Assembly: GCF_017876795.1 (NCBI RefSeq)
Contig: NZ_JAGIOR010000001.1
Span: 1,250,501-1,314,500 of the forward strand
Source: Rhizobium leguminosarum
GTDB lineage: Bacteria; Pseudomonadota; Alphaproteobacteria; Rhizobiales; Rhizobiaceae
DNA: 64,000 bases
Direction: 5' to 3'
Below the pieces are notes generated by a model, which made no database searches, was not told where the DNA came from, and was given only the letters and a program-made list of their open reading frames with translations. The number at the start of each line of letters is the position of its first letter. Within the stretch, counting starts at the first letter, position 1. Positions 8,952 to 17,909 of the stretch are shown here, piece after piece. The position numbers and the translations under genes are program-made.

Positions 8952-10803
8952 TCGAACGAAACTCCCCACCAAACATGCAAACGATCCTGGCAAGCTACTG
9001 GCGGGTTTCGGCATGGTTCGATCATTGAGAGGTGCGGGTCTGCTCCGGTATGGCGCCAGTGGCTTTATCATCTTCGTGGTTCCTGAAGGTTTCCGCACCG
9101 AAGAATTCGAAGAGGTTGCGTTCACCCTTCTGAACGGCAAGAAAGATGGCTGGGGTCGGGTCGAGCAGAACGTCAGGGTACGGCTCGCAAAACCGCCCTA
9201 CAAGAAAGGCGGCGACAAAATCCCGATATCGATCTTTGATATCGGGGGTCTCGACATCCTGATCGCGCGCAATGTCGACGAAGTCCCTCCCGACGTGCGC
9301 TTCGCCGCGACAGCCATCCTGATCGTCGAACCGCCGACGCCCGCTCACATTGCAGCAGTTCGGCGGCTGTGCAAAAGACCACCGCTCTCTCGAGACGCCG
9401 CCGCTGTCGTCGCCCGGAAGCCCCAGAACCTTCTGTTGGCAGCGGTGCTCAAGCCAAATTTGAATGAAGACGAATTAGCTGAAGTCGACGACATTGTTCG
9501 TGTCAAAGGAACCGGGCCAAGTCTTTTCGATCTCCCTGGCTATGACGATATTAAACCGTGGGCTTCCGATGTTGCCAAAGACGTGGAACGCTGGCGCCAA
9601 CAGAAATTGGCTTGGAAGTTGGTCAGCAAGGGAGCCATTGTTTCCGGAGTGCCGGGCACCGGAAAGACGCATTTTGCCTCCGCTCTCGCAAATGCTCTGG
9701 GGTTAAGGTTGGTCACCGCAACGGTCGGGGCATGGCAAGCGCAGGGTGCGCTTGACGATATGCTTAGGGCAATGCGGACAACTTTTGCCGACGCGGCCGA
9801 CGGCAAAGGTGCGCTACTGTTTATCGACGAAGTTGACTCGATCGGCACCAGGAGTGCTCGGCCCACGGGATATCACGGTGATCATTACTGGCAGACTGTC
9901 GTCAACGAGGCGCTTTATCTTCTTACCGCGTTGGGCGATGGCGTTATCGTCGTGGGAGCTACGAACTTCCCCGATTGGATCGATCCCGCTCTTCGCCGCG
10001 CCGGACGTCTCGAGAAGCACTTCCATCTGCCCTTGCCTGACGCGAGTACGCGGGCCGAGATCCTCGCTCATCACTGTGGGGGCGTTCTGCCATTTGAATC
10101 CTTGCGAGAGCTCGCCGATGAACTCGACGAGAAATCAGGGGCAGACTTGGAATTGATGGTACGCGATGCACTAAAGGCTGCCAGAAATGAAGATCGAGGG
10201 CTTTGCTTGCAGGATCTGATCCGTCAGCTCCCGGAGAAAAAGTTTTATACGGCGGAGCAGTTACTGCGGATCGCGGTTCACGAGGCTGGCCATGCGCTCG
10301 TAGCACTCGCCCTTGGTCATGCGGTTGGCGCGACGATCGAGGTGAAGGATAGCTTCTATCCGAAGGATGAAGGCTTCATCGGTGGGAAGGTGACCTACGA
10401 CCTCGAAGAGGATTATTTTCCCACCGAAACGGGCCTGCGAAACCGGATTGCTGTGAGCCTGGCGGGACTGGCGGCGGAAAAGGCTGTCTTTGGGGATCGA
10501 TCGATTGGCGGTGGGGGCGCACGCGGCACCGATGTGGAGCTGGCAACAGCTGTCGCCAGAAGGATGGTCGGGAGCTATGGACTTGGCCGGGTACCGGTGT
10601 TCATAGGCACAGTCCCAGAGCTCAAGGATAAGCCACTTCCGGAGCCTTTCGAAGCGGAGGTCTCGCAGATCGTTGACGAAGAGTGGAACCGAGCGCTGGC
10701 CATGCTAACGGAGCAGCAAGATCGAGTTCTCGATCTTGCCAAGCACGTAGTCGTTCATCACTCGTTGAAGATCGAGCGCAACGGAAAAGCGAGAGCTGCC
10801 TAG
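8938..10803 (+). CDS. Soluble FtsH-like AAA+ ATPase with M41 peptidase domain
   Basis: 621-residue ATP-dependent protease candidate. N-terminal ~200 residues are unique. The AAA+ module follows, with Walker A GVPGTGKT (about 237-244), Walker B LLFIDEVDS (about 294-302), sensor region GATNFPDWIDPALRRAGR with the arginine finger, and FtsH-like lid. The C-terminal M41-type metallopeptidase domain has HEAGHALVAL (His448, Glu449, His452) and GLAAEKAVFG. Unlike true FtsH there is no transmembrane segment, so it should act in the cytosol. It is translationally coupled to the upstream DUF6634-like gene. Its target is unknown; a regulated protease in a defence island may degrade a phage protein or an inhibitor. 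Confidence 0.85.
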   Translation: MEFTNRTKLPTKHANDPGKLLAGFGMVRSLRGAGLLRYGASGFIIFVVPEGFRTEEFEEVAFTLLNGKKDGWGRVEQNVRVRLAKPPYKKGGDKIPISIFDIGGLDILIARNVDEVPPDVRFAATAILIVEPPTPAHIAAVRRLCKRPPLSRDAAAVVARKPQNLLLAAVLKPNLNEDELAEVDDIVRVKGTGPSLFDLPGYDDIKPWASDVAKDVERWRQQKLAWKLVSKGAIVSGVPGTGKTHFASALANALGLRLVTATVGAWQAQGALDDMLRAMRTTFADAADGKGALLFIDEVDSIGTRSARPTGYHGDHYWQTVVNEALYLLTALGDGVIVVGATNFPDWIDPALRRAGRLEKHFHLPLPDASTRAEILAHHCGGVLPFESLRELADELDEKSGADLELMVRDALKAARNEDRGLCLQDLIRQLPEKKFYTAEQLLRIAVHEAGHALVALALGHAVGATIEVKDSFYPKDEGFIGGKVTYDLEEDYFPTETGLRNRIAVSLAGLAAEKAVFGDRSIGGGGARGTDVELATAVARRMVGSYGLGRVPVFIGTVPELKDKPLPEPFEAEVSQIVDEEWNRALAMLTEQQDRVLDLAKHVVVHHSLKIERNGKARAA

Positions 10804-11115
10804 GAACATGAGTGCTTCACACGCCGTGTCTCCGCCGATCTTTGGCGGGAATTGCCTCGGCGGAGAAGCGTCAGAAGGGCTTTGGTGTCGCGAGGATGGT
10901 TGGCTTGATGGTGGCCGTCGCTCAAGTTTTCTACGCTGTTCCCTCGATACTTCGGTGACGACCGTTACAGGCATTCTTCGCGCTCTTAGGTATCTACGAT
11001 CGAACCTAGCGGCGCCGGTCCAATATGTGCCTATAAAAGGGTCCCGGCGGCGGACATTCCCATGGTGGAATAGCGGCCCACTCTATATACAATCAATGGG
11101 ATATAGGGGCGTTCG
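10804..11115. other. Intergenic region before the YaaC-like gene
   Basis: Short open stretches here look like chance. The last 20 bases contain AGGGGC, a plausible ribosome binding site for the next gene. A promoter is expected but no clear -35/-10 pair stands out. Confidence 0.35.
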
Positions 11116-12156
11116 ATGAATTCACAGGTTTGGCAAAGCTTACTACATTTGGAAAGTCGAGACACCGTAACCGATTGGTTCGAAAGAATTCATGGGCGAC
11201 AGCTGAATGCTCGACGGTCGAAGGAAATTATAGCTTCTGCGCGACAAGGGCGTGAGTATTTTCGCAGCGCCGACACAGCCTCTTTTACCGTCCGGCCTCT
11301 TCTAGCTTTTTATGGCGTCGCGTCGCTTTGTCGTTCATTGACGCTCCTCCATCGTAAAGACGCCGGAGAAGAGGGCCTGAAGCAGGGGCACGGACTGGAG
11401 ACGGTCGCGTGGTCCTCGACCCTATCCAGCGATATGCCTGCAGCTTTGGCCTCAATTAATAAGCTTCGCGTGAGGACTTGCGGTGGATTGTTCTCGGACC
11501 TTCTGGCGGTAACGTCCGCTCGTAGGGTGTTGCACATCTACGATCGCGCGATAGCTGTTTCGGTTGATGGCGAAGAACAGAGTCTCGGTCGGGAAATCTC
11601 CTTTTCGGATATCTTAGATCGTCTTCCGGACATTGAGACAGTTCCTTCAACCGAACGGCCGAGAAGGTGGATCCGTCTGAAGGCGCTTGACTATTCTCCG
11701 GAAGCCGGCGCCACAATTGCGGTTTATGGCAGTGCAGAGCACCCTGTCTGCGTCGAATATGCAAAGGCAGGATTCGTTGTTTCTGCTGAAGAAGACCCTT
11801 ACGATCGCGGCGGAGACAGGACTGTGCTCACAGCCGATAGCGCGACATTCCGAAGGTATTTTCCGCAGTTTCTGGACACCCGTGTAATTCGTACAGTCGG
11901 TGGCCTTCCCAGTGCGCATATCACCTCAAAATTCCACCAAGATGTGTGGTTCAGCCAAATCTCAGTGACCTACATGGTCTCCTACATTCTGGGCATGCTG
12001 GCTCGCTATTATCCAACCCATTGGAGCGCATTGATGGGTGGTGAAAAAGGCGATGCAATTTGGCCGAAGATAAACGCCGCTCAAGTCTACGTCGAGGCCG
12101 CGTTGCCTGAGCTGATCGTTGAAAGTATCAGCGACTCAGTGTTTGGGTCTGATTGA
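11116..12156 (+). CDS. YaaC-like protein
   Basis: 346-residue protein resembling the YaaC family (named after Bacillus subtilis YaaC), whose biochemical role is not established. Supporting stretches: ARQGREYFRSA near residue 42, RPLLAFYGVASLCRSL near 60, and a C-terminal SYILGMLARYYPTHWSAL, the helical pattern with Tyr-x-Pro-x-x-Trp that I recall for YaaC proteins. No catalytic motif or signal peptide is visible. It stands alone between the FtsH-like operon and the nucleotidyltransferase cluster. Bacterial YaaC homologues do occur near mobile and defence genes, so a conflict role is possible but unproven. Confidence 0.6.
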   Translation: MNSQVWQSLLHLESRDTVTDWFERIHGRQLNARRSKEIIASARQGREYFRSADTASFTVRPLLAFYGVASLCRSLTLLHRKDAGEEGLKQGHGLETVAWSSTLSSDMPAALASINKLRVRTCGGLFSDLLAVTSARRVLHIYDRAIAVSVDGEEQSLGREISFSDILDRLPDIETVPSTERPRRWIRLKALDYSPEAGATIAVYGSAEHPVCVEYAKAGFVVSAEEDPYDRGGDRTVLTADSATFRRYFPQFLDTRVIRTVGGLPSAHITSKFHQDVWFSQISVTYMVSYILGMLARYYPTHWSALMGGEKGDAIWPKINAAQVYVEAALPELIVESISDSVFGSD

Positions 12157-12251
12157 CGAGGAGACCGGTGCCCGTGACATCCGACATTTGCGCCGAAAAA
12201 AGAACACGTTGCGACGGGCCTCGGGCTCGTGAATGAGGCTTGGTAACAGCA

Positions 12252-13634
12252 ATGTCGGACAGCACGAGATCACATCTCATCAAGAATATTGATCACGATC
12301 CTCGAACGTCGTCGATCTGCTCTGAAGAGATCGAGACCATCCGATCTGCCATCGCCCCGTCAAAGGCGTTTATCGACCACGTCGGCAGCACTGCGGTTCA
12401 GGGGCTGGCGGGAAAGCCGGTGATTGATCTGCTCGTATCTTTATATGAATGGGACGACGCCGAGAGGGTCGTCGCCCAACTTGCTTCGCTGGGATACGAG
12501 CGTGACACGGATACGAGCGACACATTGCGCAGATTTCTTGAAAGGAAGATCGAGGCACGTCCCTTCAGGGCGATCCATGTGCATCTCACCCCGACCCAAA
12601 GCGAATGGGGCAACAAGATGCTCGTGTTCAGAGACGAGCTTGTCGCGGACAAGGATCTTGCGGCGAGATACGCCACTCTGAAGCGATCGCTCGCTGTTGA
12701 AAATTCGCAAGACTTCGCCGCCTACACATCGGGAAAGACAGAATTCGTCTGGTCTGTCCTGCGAAGAGCTGCGGGTACGTTTGGCAATGATCGATTGCTG
12801 ACACATCAGCGGGCGGAGCTCGGCCGGGCGCAGCGGTTTCAGCTTCTCGTGCTTTTCGCCCAATTTCTCGTAGCACTGACCGCGGCCGTTTCTGTCTACA
12901 TTAACGACAACGCGATCTTGATGATCTTCGCGGCGGCAGGATTTCTCCTTGCAGGTGCATGGCTTGTCTTGAGCCGTTGGCAGCGTATGCATCGCGACGC
13001 GGGCGAACAGGCGAGGCGGATAGTTCTACTGTCGAGCGGTCTCGGTGTGACTCTTTCGCCAGAACAGCGCCTCCGTATCTTCGACAAGTTCACAGTGCCC
13101 ATTGTCAAGGAGCGCTTGGTTCGCGAGGAAGACTATTTTGCAAGCCGCACAATCCCAAGTGAACAGCGACTGGCCGAGCTAATCGAAGAGTCGGCATACT
13201 GGACACGTGATCTACAGAAGGCTAGCGCATCGACGTTGCGTTGGTCATTGCTCTGCGTGACGGTGCTGGTCGCGGGCGTGCTTGTGATCAGCGCGCCGTC
13301 TATCTCCCCGGACGCGAACTTATCCCTGGCCAGAGTTCTGATCGCCTGCTTGATATTCCTCCTGTCGTCCGATGTCGTTGGCGCAATGCTTGGTCACGGT
13401 GATGCCGCATCTGCTATCGACGAAATTCTACAGCGCGTGGAAACGGCCGCTTCGCGCGGTTATCCATCTGCCGACGTTTTGTTGATCGCCTCAGACTACA
13501 ATGCGACTGTCGAAGCCGCACCGTTCCCACTGCCATGGGCCTATCGACTCCGTTCCAAAACGCTCACGCGCCGCTGGCGAGCGTATTTAGAGAACAAGAG
13601 GGTGGCGTGCCGTTTGCTGCCTGACGAGAAGTAG
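12252..13634 (+). CDS. GrpB-type nucleotidyltransferase domain fused to an S-4TM membrane domain
   Basis: Two-part protein of 460 residues. N-terminal ~170 residues are GrpB-like (nucleotidyltransferase superfamily) with FIDHVGSTAVQGLAGKPVID, the GrpB signature. The C-terminal part has two hydrophobic pairs: FQLLVLFAQFLVALTAAVSV plus ILMIFAAAGFLLAGAWLVL, and later WSLLCVTVLVAGVLVISA plus LIACLIFLLSSDVVGAML. Between the pairs is a cytoplasmic block (RRIVLLSSGLGVTLSPEQR ... IEESAYWTRDLQKA) that aligns by eye with the stand-alone S-4TM protein at 15167-15937. S-4TM proteins are membrane-disrupting effectors of nucleotide-second-messenger systems. Start chosen at ATG; a TTG 12 nt upstream sits closer to GAGG. 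It could be a fused synthetase-effector. Confidence 0.75.
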   Translation: MSDSTRSHLIKNIDHDPRTSSICSEEIETIRSAIAPSKAFIDHVGSTAVQGLAGKPVIDLLVSLYEWDDAERVVAQLASLGYERDTDTSDTLRRFLERKIEARPFRAIHVHLTPTQSEWGNKMLVFRDELVADKDLAARYATLKRSLAVENSQDFAAYTSGKTEFVWSVLRRAAGTFGNDRLLTHQRAELGRAQRFQLLVLFAQFLVALTAAVSVYINDNAILMIFAAAGFLLAGAWLVLSRWQRMHRDAGEQARRIVLLSSGLGVTLSPEQRLRIFDKFTVPIVKERLVREEDYFASRTIPSEQRLAELIEESAYWTRDLQKASASTLRWSLLCVTVLVAGVLVISAPSISPDANLSLARVLIACLIFLLSSDVVGAMLGHGDAASAIDEILQRVETAASRGYPSADVLLIASDYNATVEAAPFPLPWAYRLRSKTLTRRWRAYLENKRVACRLLPDEK

Positions 13635-13692
13635 CGAGAAGTTCGCCTTTTACTGTCGCTGCAGTTGAAATTAACCAATCGATAACCTACTT

Positions 13693-13708
13693 GCGGCCTG
13701 GAGGCCGC
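13693..13708 (+). promoter_or_regulatory. Hairpin overlapping the ribosome binding site of the first CD-NTase
   Basis: Perfect stem GCGGCC / GGCCGC around TGGA. The Shine-Dalgarno GGAGG (13700-13704) lies in the loop and 3' arm, and the ATG begins two bases after the stem. Folding would hide the ribosome binding site and limit synthesis of the nucleotide cyclase. Confidence 0.45.
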
Positions 13709-13709
13709 A

Positions 13710-15149
13710 ATGAAACTTATCAGTGATTTCAAACAATTCCTAGAAAACACGGTTAATCTGAACCATACGCGCATCAACAAGCTCGAAGAGCGGGTCGAGA
13801 CAATCAAATCGTTTCTGAGGGAGTCGGACTGGGAGCCGACAATCTCCACCTTCATCGAGCAGGGCTCGTGGGCGCACGACACGATCATCCGCCCCGTCGA
13901 TGGGGGTGAGTTCGATGCCGATCTACTCGCCCGGGTTCGGCCCGTAGATGGTTGGAGTGCCGCCCAGTACGTAAAAGATCTTGGCCGAGTCTTCCTGGCA
14001 AGCGGTCGGTATGCCGACAAGACCGTGGTGTATGACTACTGCGTCACAATCACCTACGCCGACGACTGCAAGATAGACGTCGCGCCCTTGGTAATGGACC
14101 GCGAATACCAGGGAACTCTCGAGGTTTGCGACAAACGCAACGACAAGTTCGACGAATCCCAGCCTATCGAATACACCCGGTGGATGCGCGAGAAGAACGG
14201 GTATTCAGGGAATAACTCGTTCCGCAAGGCGACACGCCTTATCAAGTACATCAGGGACATCAAGAAGCGCTTCAGTTGCCAGTCAGTCCTGCTGACGACG
14301 CTGATCGGCCACAGGATCGAGTGGTTCGACAAGGACTCCGAAGCCTTCGCTGACACACCAACAGCGCTTCAGACAATCATGGGCAGGCTGGACGATTGGC
14401 TGCAGGCTCGCCCGGACAAGCCCGAAGTCGCGAACCCTTCGCTCCCTGCGGAGAACTTTGCGGATCTCTGGAACGACACCCAGTACGCCAACCTCCGGAA
14501 CTTCGTGAACAAGTATCGGAGATGGATCGACGACGCCATGTCTGCCGAGACCCGGTCGGATAGCATCGAGAAGTGGCGCAAGGTTTTCGGCGACGATTTT
14601 GCGAAGGGCGAGAACGTCAAGAAGGCTGAAGCGACGGCGAGTCAGCAGACATTGTCCCTCCTCAGAGAAGGGGCTGCCCATCTCGGCACTCTCGTCGATG
14701 CGGTGATCGATTTCGGGGTCAGCATTCTGCCGCCGGTCTTCCGAACGCCCGCACATCTTGAGAGACCGCCATGGCACCCCGCCCATCATGTCTCCCGCAA
14801 TGTGCAGGTATTCGCCGAGTACCAATCATCTCAGACATCAGGACGCGGGCATCCGGTCAATTCCGGCGAGGCCCTCCCACCACAGGGGGGCCTTTGGTTC
14901 GACGTTCGGGTCAACAAATTCCAGCAGGTACCAGCTGATTGCTACGTTCGGTGGCGGATCACCAACACCGGAGCTGTTGCCATGGCTCTCAAGAAGGGTC
15001 GGGGTGGCTTTGAGAAGCCGTATGAGGGCAATCGCCGCTGGGAGGCGCTGCAATATCGGGGAGTTCATATGGCGGAAGCGTTCGTCATTCGCAGAAGTGA
15101 TGATCTGCTCGTGGGCTTTAGTGAGCCCTTTTACGTCGTGATCAAGTAG
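13710..15149 (+). CDS. CD-NTase (SMODS domain) with C-terminal AGS-C-like sensor domain
   Basis: CBASS-type cyclic-oligonucleotide synthase, 479 aa. The polymerase-beta-like site is intact: GS motif QGSWAHD (Gly52-Ser53), catalytic Asp pair FDADLL (Asp69, Asp71) and third Asp in CKIDVAPL (Asp123). The C-terminal ~110 residues (RWRITNTGAVAM ... GNRRWEALQYRGVHMAEAF ... FYVVI) match the adenylyl/guanylyl-synthase and SMODS C-terminal sensor domain (AGS-C) pattern. On infection it would make a nucleotide signal that activates the neighbouring S-4TM protein. It is followed after 17 bp by that effector. No Cap2/Cap3 accessory genes are present, so a minimal type I CBASS layout is suggested. Confidence 0.88.
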   Translation: MKLISDFKQFLENTVNLNHTRINKLEERVETIKSFLRESDWEPTISTFIEQGSWAHDTIIRPVDGGEFDADLLARVRPVDGWSAAQYVKDLGRVFLASGRYADKTVVYDYCVTITYADDCKIDVAPLVMDREYQGTLEVCDKRNDKFDESQPIEYTRWMREKNGYSGNNSFRKATRLIKYIRDIKKRFSCQSVLLTTLIGHRIEWFDKDSEAFADTPTALQTIMGRLDDWLQARPDKPEVANPSLPAENFADLWNDTQYANLRNFVNKYRRWIDDAMSAETRSDSIEKWRKVFGDDFAKGENVKKAEATASQQTLSLLREGAAHLGTLVDAVIDFGVSILPPVFRTPAHLERPPWHPAHHVSRNVQVFAEYQSSQTSGRGHPVNSGEALPPQGGLWFDVRVNKFQQVPADCYVRWRITNTGAVAMALKKGRGGFEKPYEGNRRWEALQYRGVHMAEAFVIRRSDDLLVGFSEPFYVVIK

Positions 15150-15166
15150 TCGGGGGAGAGGTCGAG

Positions 15167-15937
15167 ATGCCAAAGGTCGATACAGTCGGGGACAACTATT
15201 ACAAACCTCTCGAGCTTGCCGAGACTATGGGAGGCTGGCTGTTCTGGATCGTGTCGGTGCTTTCGATTGGCACGCTCTTCGTCAATAAATCCGCCTATCC
15301 GGAGCTGTTCGACAGTCTACAGATCGCGTTCCTCGTCCTTGCGCTTCTGTATTTCGTTCAGGGTCAGGCGCAGAAGCTCTACTTTTTCCCCAGGGCGGAA
15401 GACAAGCGGAGGCAGGAGCTCCTGTCCAACAGCTACGGAGTTTCCCTGACGGACGAGGAGACGGTCGGGTATTACAACAACGATCAGACGAATCCGCTGA
15501 AGCGCCTGGCTGCATCGATCACGGAGAGCACTTTCTTCACCCGTGAGATCGCTCGAAAGATGCTTGTCGGCCAGCGGGCGAAGACCCTGGGTTATCTCGT
15601 CATCTACCTAATCGTAATCTCGCTTCGGTCCACCAATCTGGAATTGCTGACGGTGGCGGCGCAGGTTCTCTTCAGCGAAGACATAGTCTCGCGCTGGCTC
15701 CGAATGGAATGGCTTCGACTTCGCAGTGAACAAGTATATCAGAACCTCCATCGCCTCTTCTCGGGCAAGCAGTCCTTCTCGCGTGTCGCGGCGCAATCGC
15801 AAGCAATCGATCTGTTTTCCTTCTACGAGACGACGAAGGCTACCGCCGCCATCCTTCTATCATCGCGGATATTCCATAAGCATAACGCACGCCTAACCCA
15901 GGAATGGGACCAGGCACGAACACGGCTGGGGATCTGA
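15167..15937 (+). CDS. S-4TM family membrane effector
   Basis: 256-residue integral membrane protein with two hydrophobic pairs, WLFWIVSVLSIGTLFV / IAFLVLALLYFV near residues 20-65 and YLVIYLIVISLR / LLTVAAQVLF near 145-175. They are separated by a cytoplasmic segment with NSYGVSLTDEE and ITESTFFTREIARKM. This is the SMODS-associated 4-transmembrane design. Such effectors are thought to breach the inner membrane when they sense the cyclic nucleotide, killing the infected cell. A strong ribosome binding site, GGGGGAGAGG, precedes the ATG. It lies between two CD-NTase genes with gaps of 17 and 7 bp, so all three are one transcript. Confidence 0.85.
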   Translation: MPKVDTVGDNYYKPLELAETMGGWLFWIVSVLSIGTLFVNKSAYPELFDSLQIAFLVLALLYFVQGQAQKLYFFPRAEDKRRQELLSNSYGVSLTDEETVGYYNNDQTNPLKRLAASITESTFFTREIARKMLVGQRAKTLGYLVIYLIVISLRSTNLELLTVAAQVLFSEDIVSRWLRMEWLRLRSEQVYQNLHRLFSGKQSFSRVAAQSQAIDLFSFYETTKATAAILLSSRIFHKHNARLTQEWDQARTRLGI

Positions 15938-15944
15938 AGCGACG

Positions 15945-16808
15945 ATGGTCACAACTGTAGCAGAGGCCTTTCGCCAGTTCAGAACCAATCTCGAGATCAC
16001 GAGCCTTCAGGAAACCACGACCTCGACACGACAATCGAATGTCCGCGACGCCGTGGCGAGTGACTTCTCCGTTTTGGAATCTTTCCTGACGGGGTCATAT
16101 CGTCGGAACACCATGATCGCGCCCTTGAGCACGGCGGACGTTGACGTCTTCATAGTTCTCGATCCGAAGTATTACGCTATCAACAACCAGAGCGCCCTGC
16201 TGTCCGCTGTCATGGGCACCCTGAAGAAGGAGTACCCGAAGACCCCTAAGATCAAGCCGGACGGCCAAGCCGTGACCATTACGTTCACTGACTTCAAGGT
16301 CGACGTCGTTCCCGGGTTTTATCGGACGGGAGGTGGGTATCTCATTCCTGACGCGAATATGGGCAGGTGGATACCGACAGATCCGAGGAAACACGTCGAG
16401 CTATGGACAGCCTCCAACAAGGCTCACAATGGTTCGCTGGTACCACTGATCAAGATGATGAAGTGCTGGAACCGCGCCAACGGCGACCTGTTTCGATCCT
16501 TCCATCTGGAGGTACTGGTCCGCAATGTGCTGACAGACGTGACCATCGTCGACTTTCCCAGCGGAGTACGGTGGGTACTCGACAAGATGCGGGCCAAGGT
16601 ATGGACCAAGATTGCGGATCCCGCGGGCTACAGCGACGATGTCGCGTCGCATCTCTCCAAGCCCGAGGCGGACAGGATGATCGCGGTCCTTACTAACGCC
16701 TGCGGCTCAGCGGTCGCTGCAGAGACTTACACGGCTTCCGGCTATGTAAGGTCGGCAATCGATGAATGGAGATCGATCTTCGGCGACTATTTCCCGGCTT
16801 ATGGCTGA
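15945..16808 (+). CDS. Second CD-NTase (SMODS-type nucleotidyltransferase)
   Basis: 287-residue CD-NTase lacking the AGS-C domain. Active-site elements: LTGSYRRNT (Gly50-Ser51), DVDVF (Asp65, Asp67) and FKVDVVPG (Asp120). The usual helical C-terminal half contains LIKMMKCWNR and FHLEVLVRNV. Sequence is clearly distinct from the upstream enzyme, so this is not a recent duplication. Having two complete cyclases around a single free effector is unusual for CBASS. It might make a different signal, feed the GrpB-fused S-4TM, or tune the first enzyme. Confidence 0.85.
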   Translation: MVTTVAEAFRQFRTNLEITSLQETTTSTRQSNVRDAVASDFSVLESFLTGSYRRNTMIAPLSTADVDVFIVLDPKYYAINNQSALLSAVMGTLKKEYPKTPKIKPDGQAVTITFTDFKVDVVPGFYRTGGGYLIPDANMGRWIPTDPRKHVELWTASNKAHNGSLVPLIKMMKCWNRANGDLFRSFHLEVLVRNVLTDVTIVDFPSGVRWVLDKMRAKVWTKIADPAGYSDDVASHLSKPEADRMIAVLTNACGSAVAAETYTASGYVRSAIDEWRSIFGDYFPAYG

Positions 16809-16925
16809 AGCTTGAGGCGTTGCCATTGTCTCATAGCCCGGCGTCGCTGGCTGGCATTCGAGACTATCAACAATCCGTTCGATCGGTGGCCCGAGAGCCA
16901 CTGAGTTTTGTGGGGTATTTTGTTC

Positions 16926-17909
16926 ATGTCCGAAGATGTTGTTGAACGCATTACCGTTGGGGAACTCGACCGGGTCTTTTACGCGCACGCCGATCATCAC
17001 CGCGTCGCAGACAAAGGGCTGCGTCGCTATCAGCCCTTCGGCTTCGACTTTGACTCGACGGCATTGATGCTCGACGAGCCGGCCGATCACTGGGAGGAGC
17101 AGGTCCGACTACTGCACCTAGAAAACCGTGACCGAGCGATCGCGCGATTGAAAGAGCAGTATGGCGTTCTTCATCATGATCAGATTGTTCAAAATTTGCG
17201 AGACTTGGGTCCTAAGGCGTTTTCCCTGATCGCTTATCACAACCGATTCTATCACGAAGCCCGTGAGGCGTTCGTGATAGGCTCATACTACCCAGCCTTG
17301 GTCGCGACCTGCGCACTGGGTGAACGCATCCTCAACCATTTGATCTTGGATCTGCGCGAAGACTTCAAATCCTCTCCGCATTATCGACGTGTATATCGGA
17401 AGGAGTCCTTCGACGATTGGGCCTTTGCTACAGGCGTTCTGTCCGACTGGAATGTTCTAGTCGAGGGCGTTGCAGAGGACTTGTTGGAGTTGAGCAAGCT
17501 CCGGCATCGCTCCATCCATTTCAATCCGGAGACGTACCGCGTGCTCCGAGAGGACGCGCTCGCCGCGCTCAAATTGATAGGCGACATTGTCTCGAAACAG
17601 TTCGGATTTTTTGGTCGCCAGCCCTGGTTCATTGAGGGGACAGCCGGCGCGCAGTTTATCAAGAAGTCCTACGAAGCACATCCATTCGTTCGGAAGTACC
17701 TAGTTCCCCAAAGCGGGTTCGTAGGTGTGCTGTATGGAATGGAGCGCCGTGCGGACGGGCATTGGCAGCACCTTGATTTGGTCGACTATGGTGACGGGGA
17801 GATGGTCGATGATGAGTTCGCGAAAGCGTTTGGTGAACGCGATCCTGAGCAGGTTGTCACGCGAGCGATGATTCAAGCACAACGCGCTGAGGAAGGCTCC
17901 GACGCCTGA
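16926..17909 (+). CDS. Hypothetical protein with HEPN-like motif
   Basis: 328-residue protein not assigned to a known family. The start is ATG (M-S-E-D-V-V); an upstream TTG in frame adds six residues. It is rich in helices. The middle has GSYYPALVATCALGERIL, a helical block common in HEPN-like proteins, and then LLELSKLRHRSIHFNP, where R-H-R-S-I-H fits the HEPN RNase pattern R-x(4)-H. It starts 117 bp after the second CD-NTase on the same strand and could be part of that cluster or independent. A HEPN toxin is an inference from motif spacing only. Confidence 0.5.
   Translation: MSEDVVERITVGELDRVFYAHADHHRVADKGLRRYQPFGFDFDSTALMLDEPADHWEEQVRLLHLENRDRAIARLKEQYGVLHHDQIVQNLRDLGPKAFSLIAYHNRFYHEAREAFVIGSYYPALVATCALGERILNHLILDLREDFKSSPHYRRVYRKESFDDWAFATGVLSDWNVLVEGVAEDLLELSKLRHRSIHFNPETYRVLREDALAALKLIGDIVSKQFGFFGRQPWFIEGTAGAQFIKKSYEAHPFVRKYLVPQSGFVGVLYGMERRADGHWQHLDLVDYGDGEMVDDEFAKAFGERDPEQVVTRAMIQAQRAEEGSDA

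Noticed and set aside
12252..16808. CBASS type II/III accessory genes (Cap2, Cap3, HORMA, TRIP13)
   Set aside because: No E1/E2-like, JAB, HORMA or TRIP13-like proteins are encoded nearby; only cyclases and S-4TM proteins are present.
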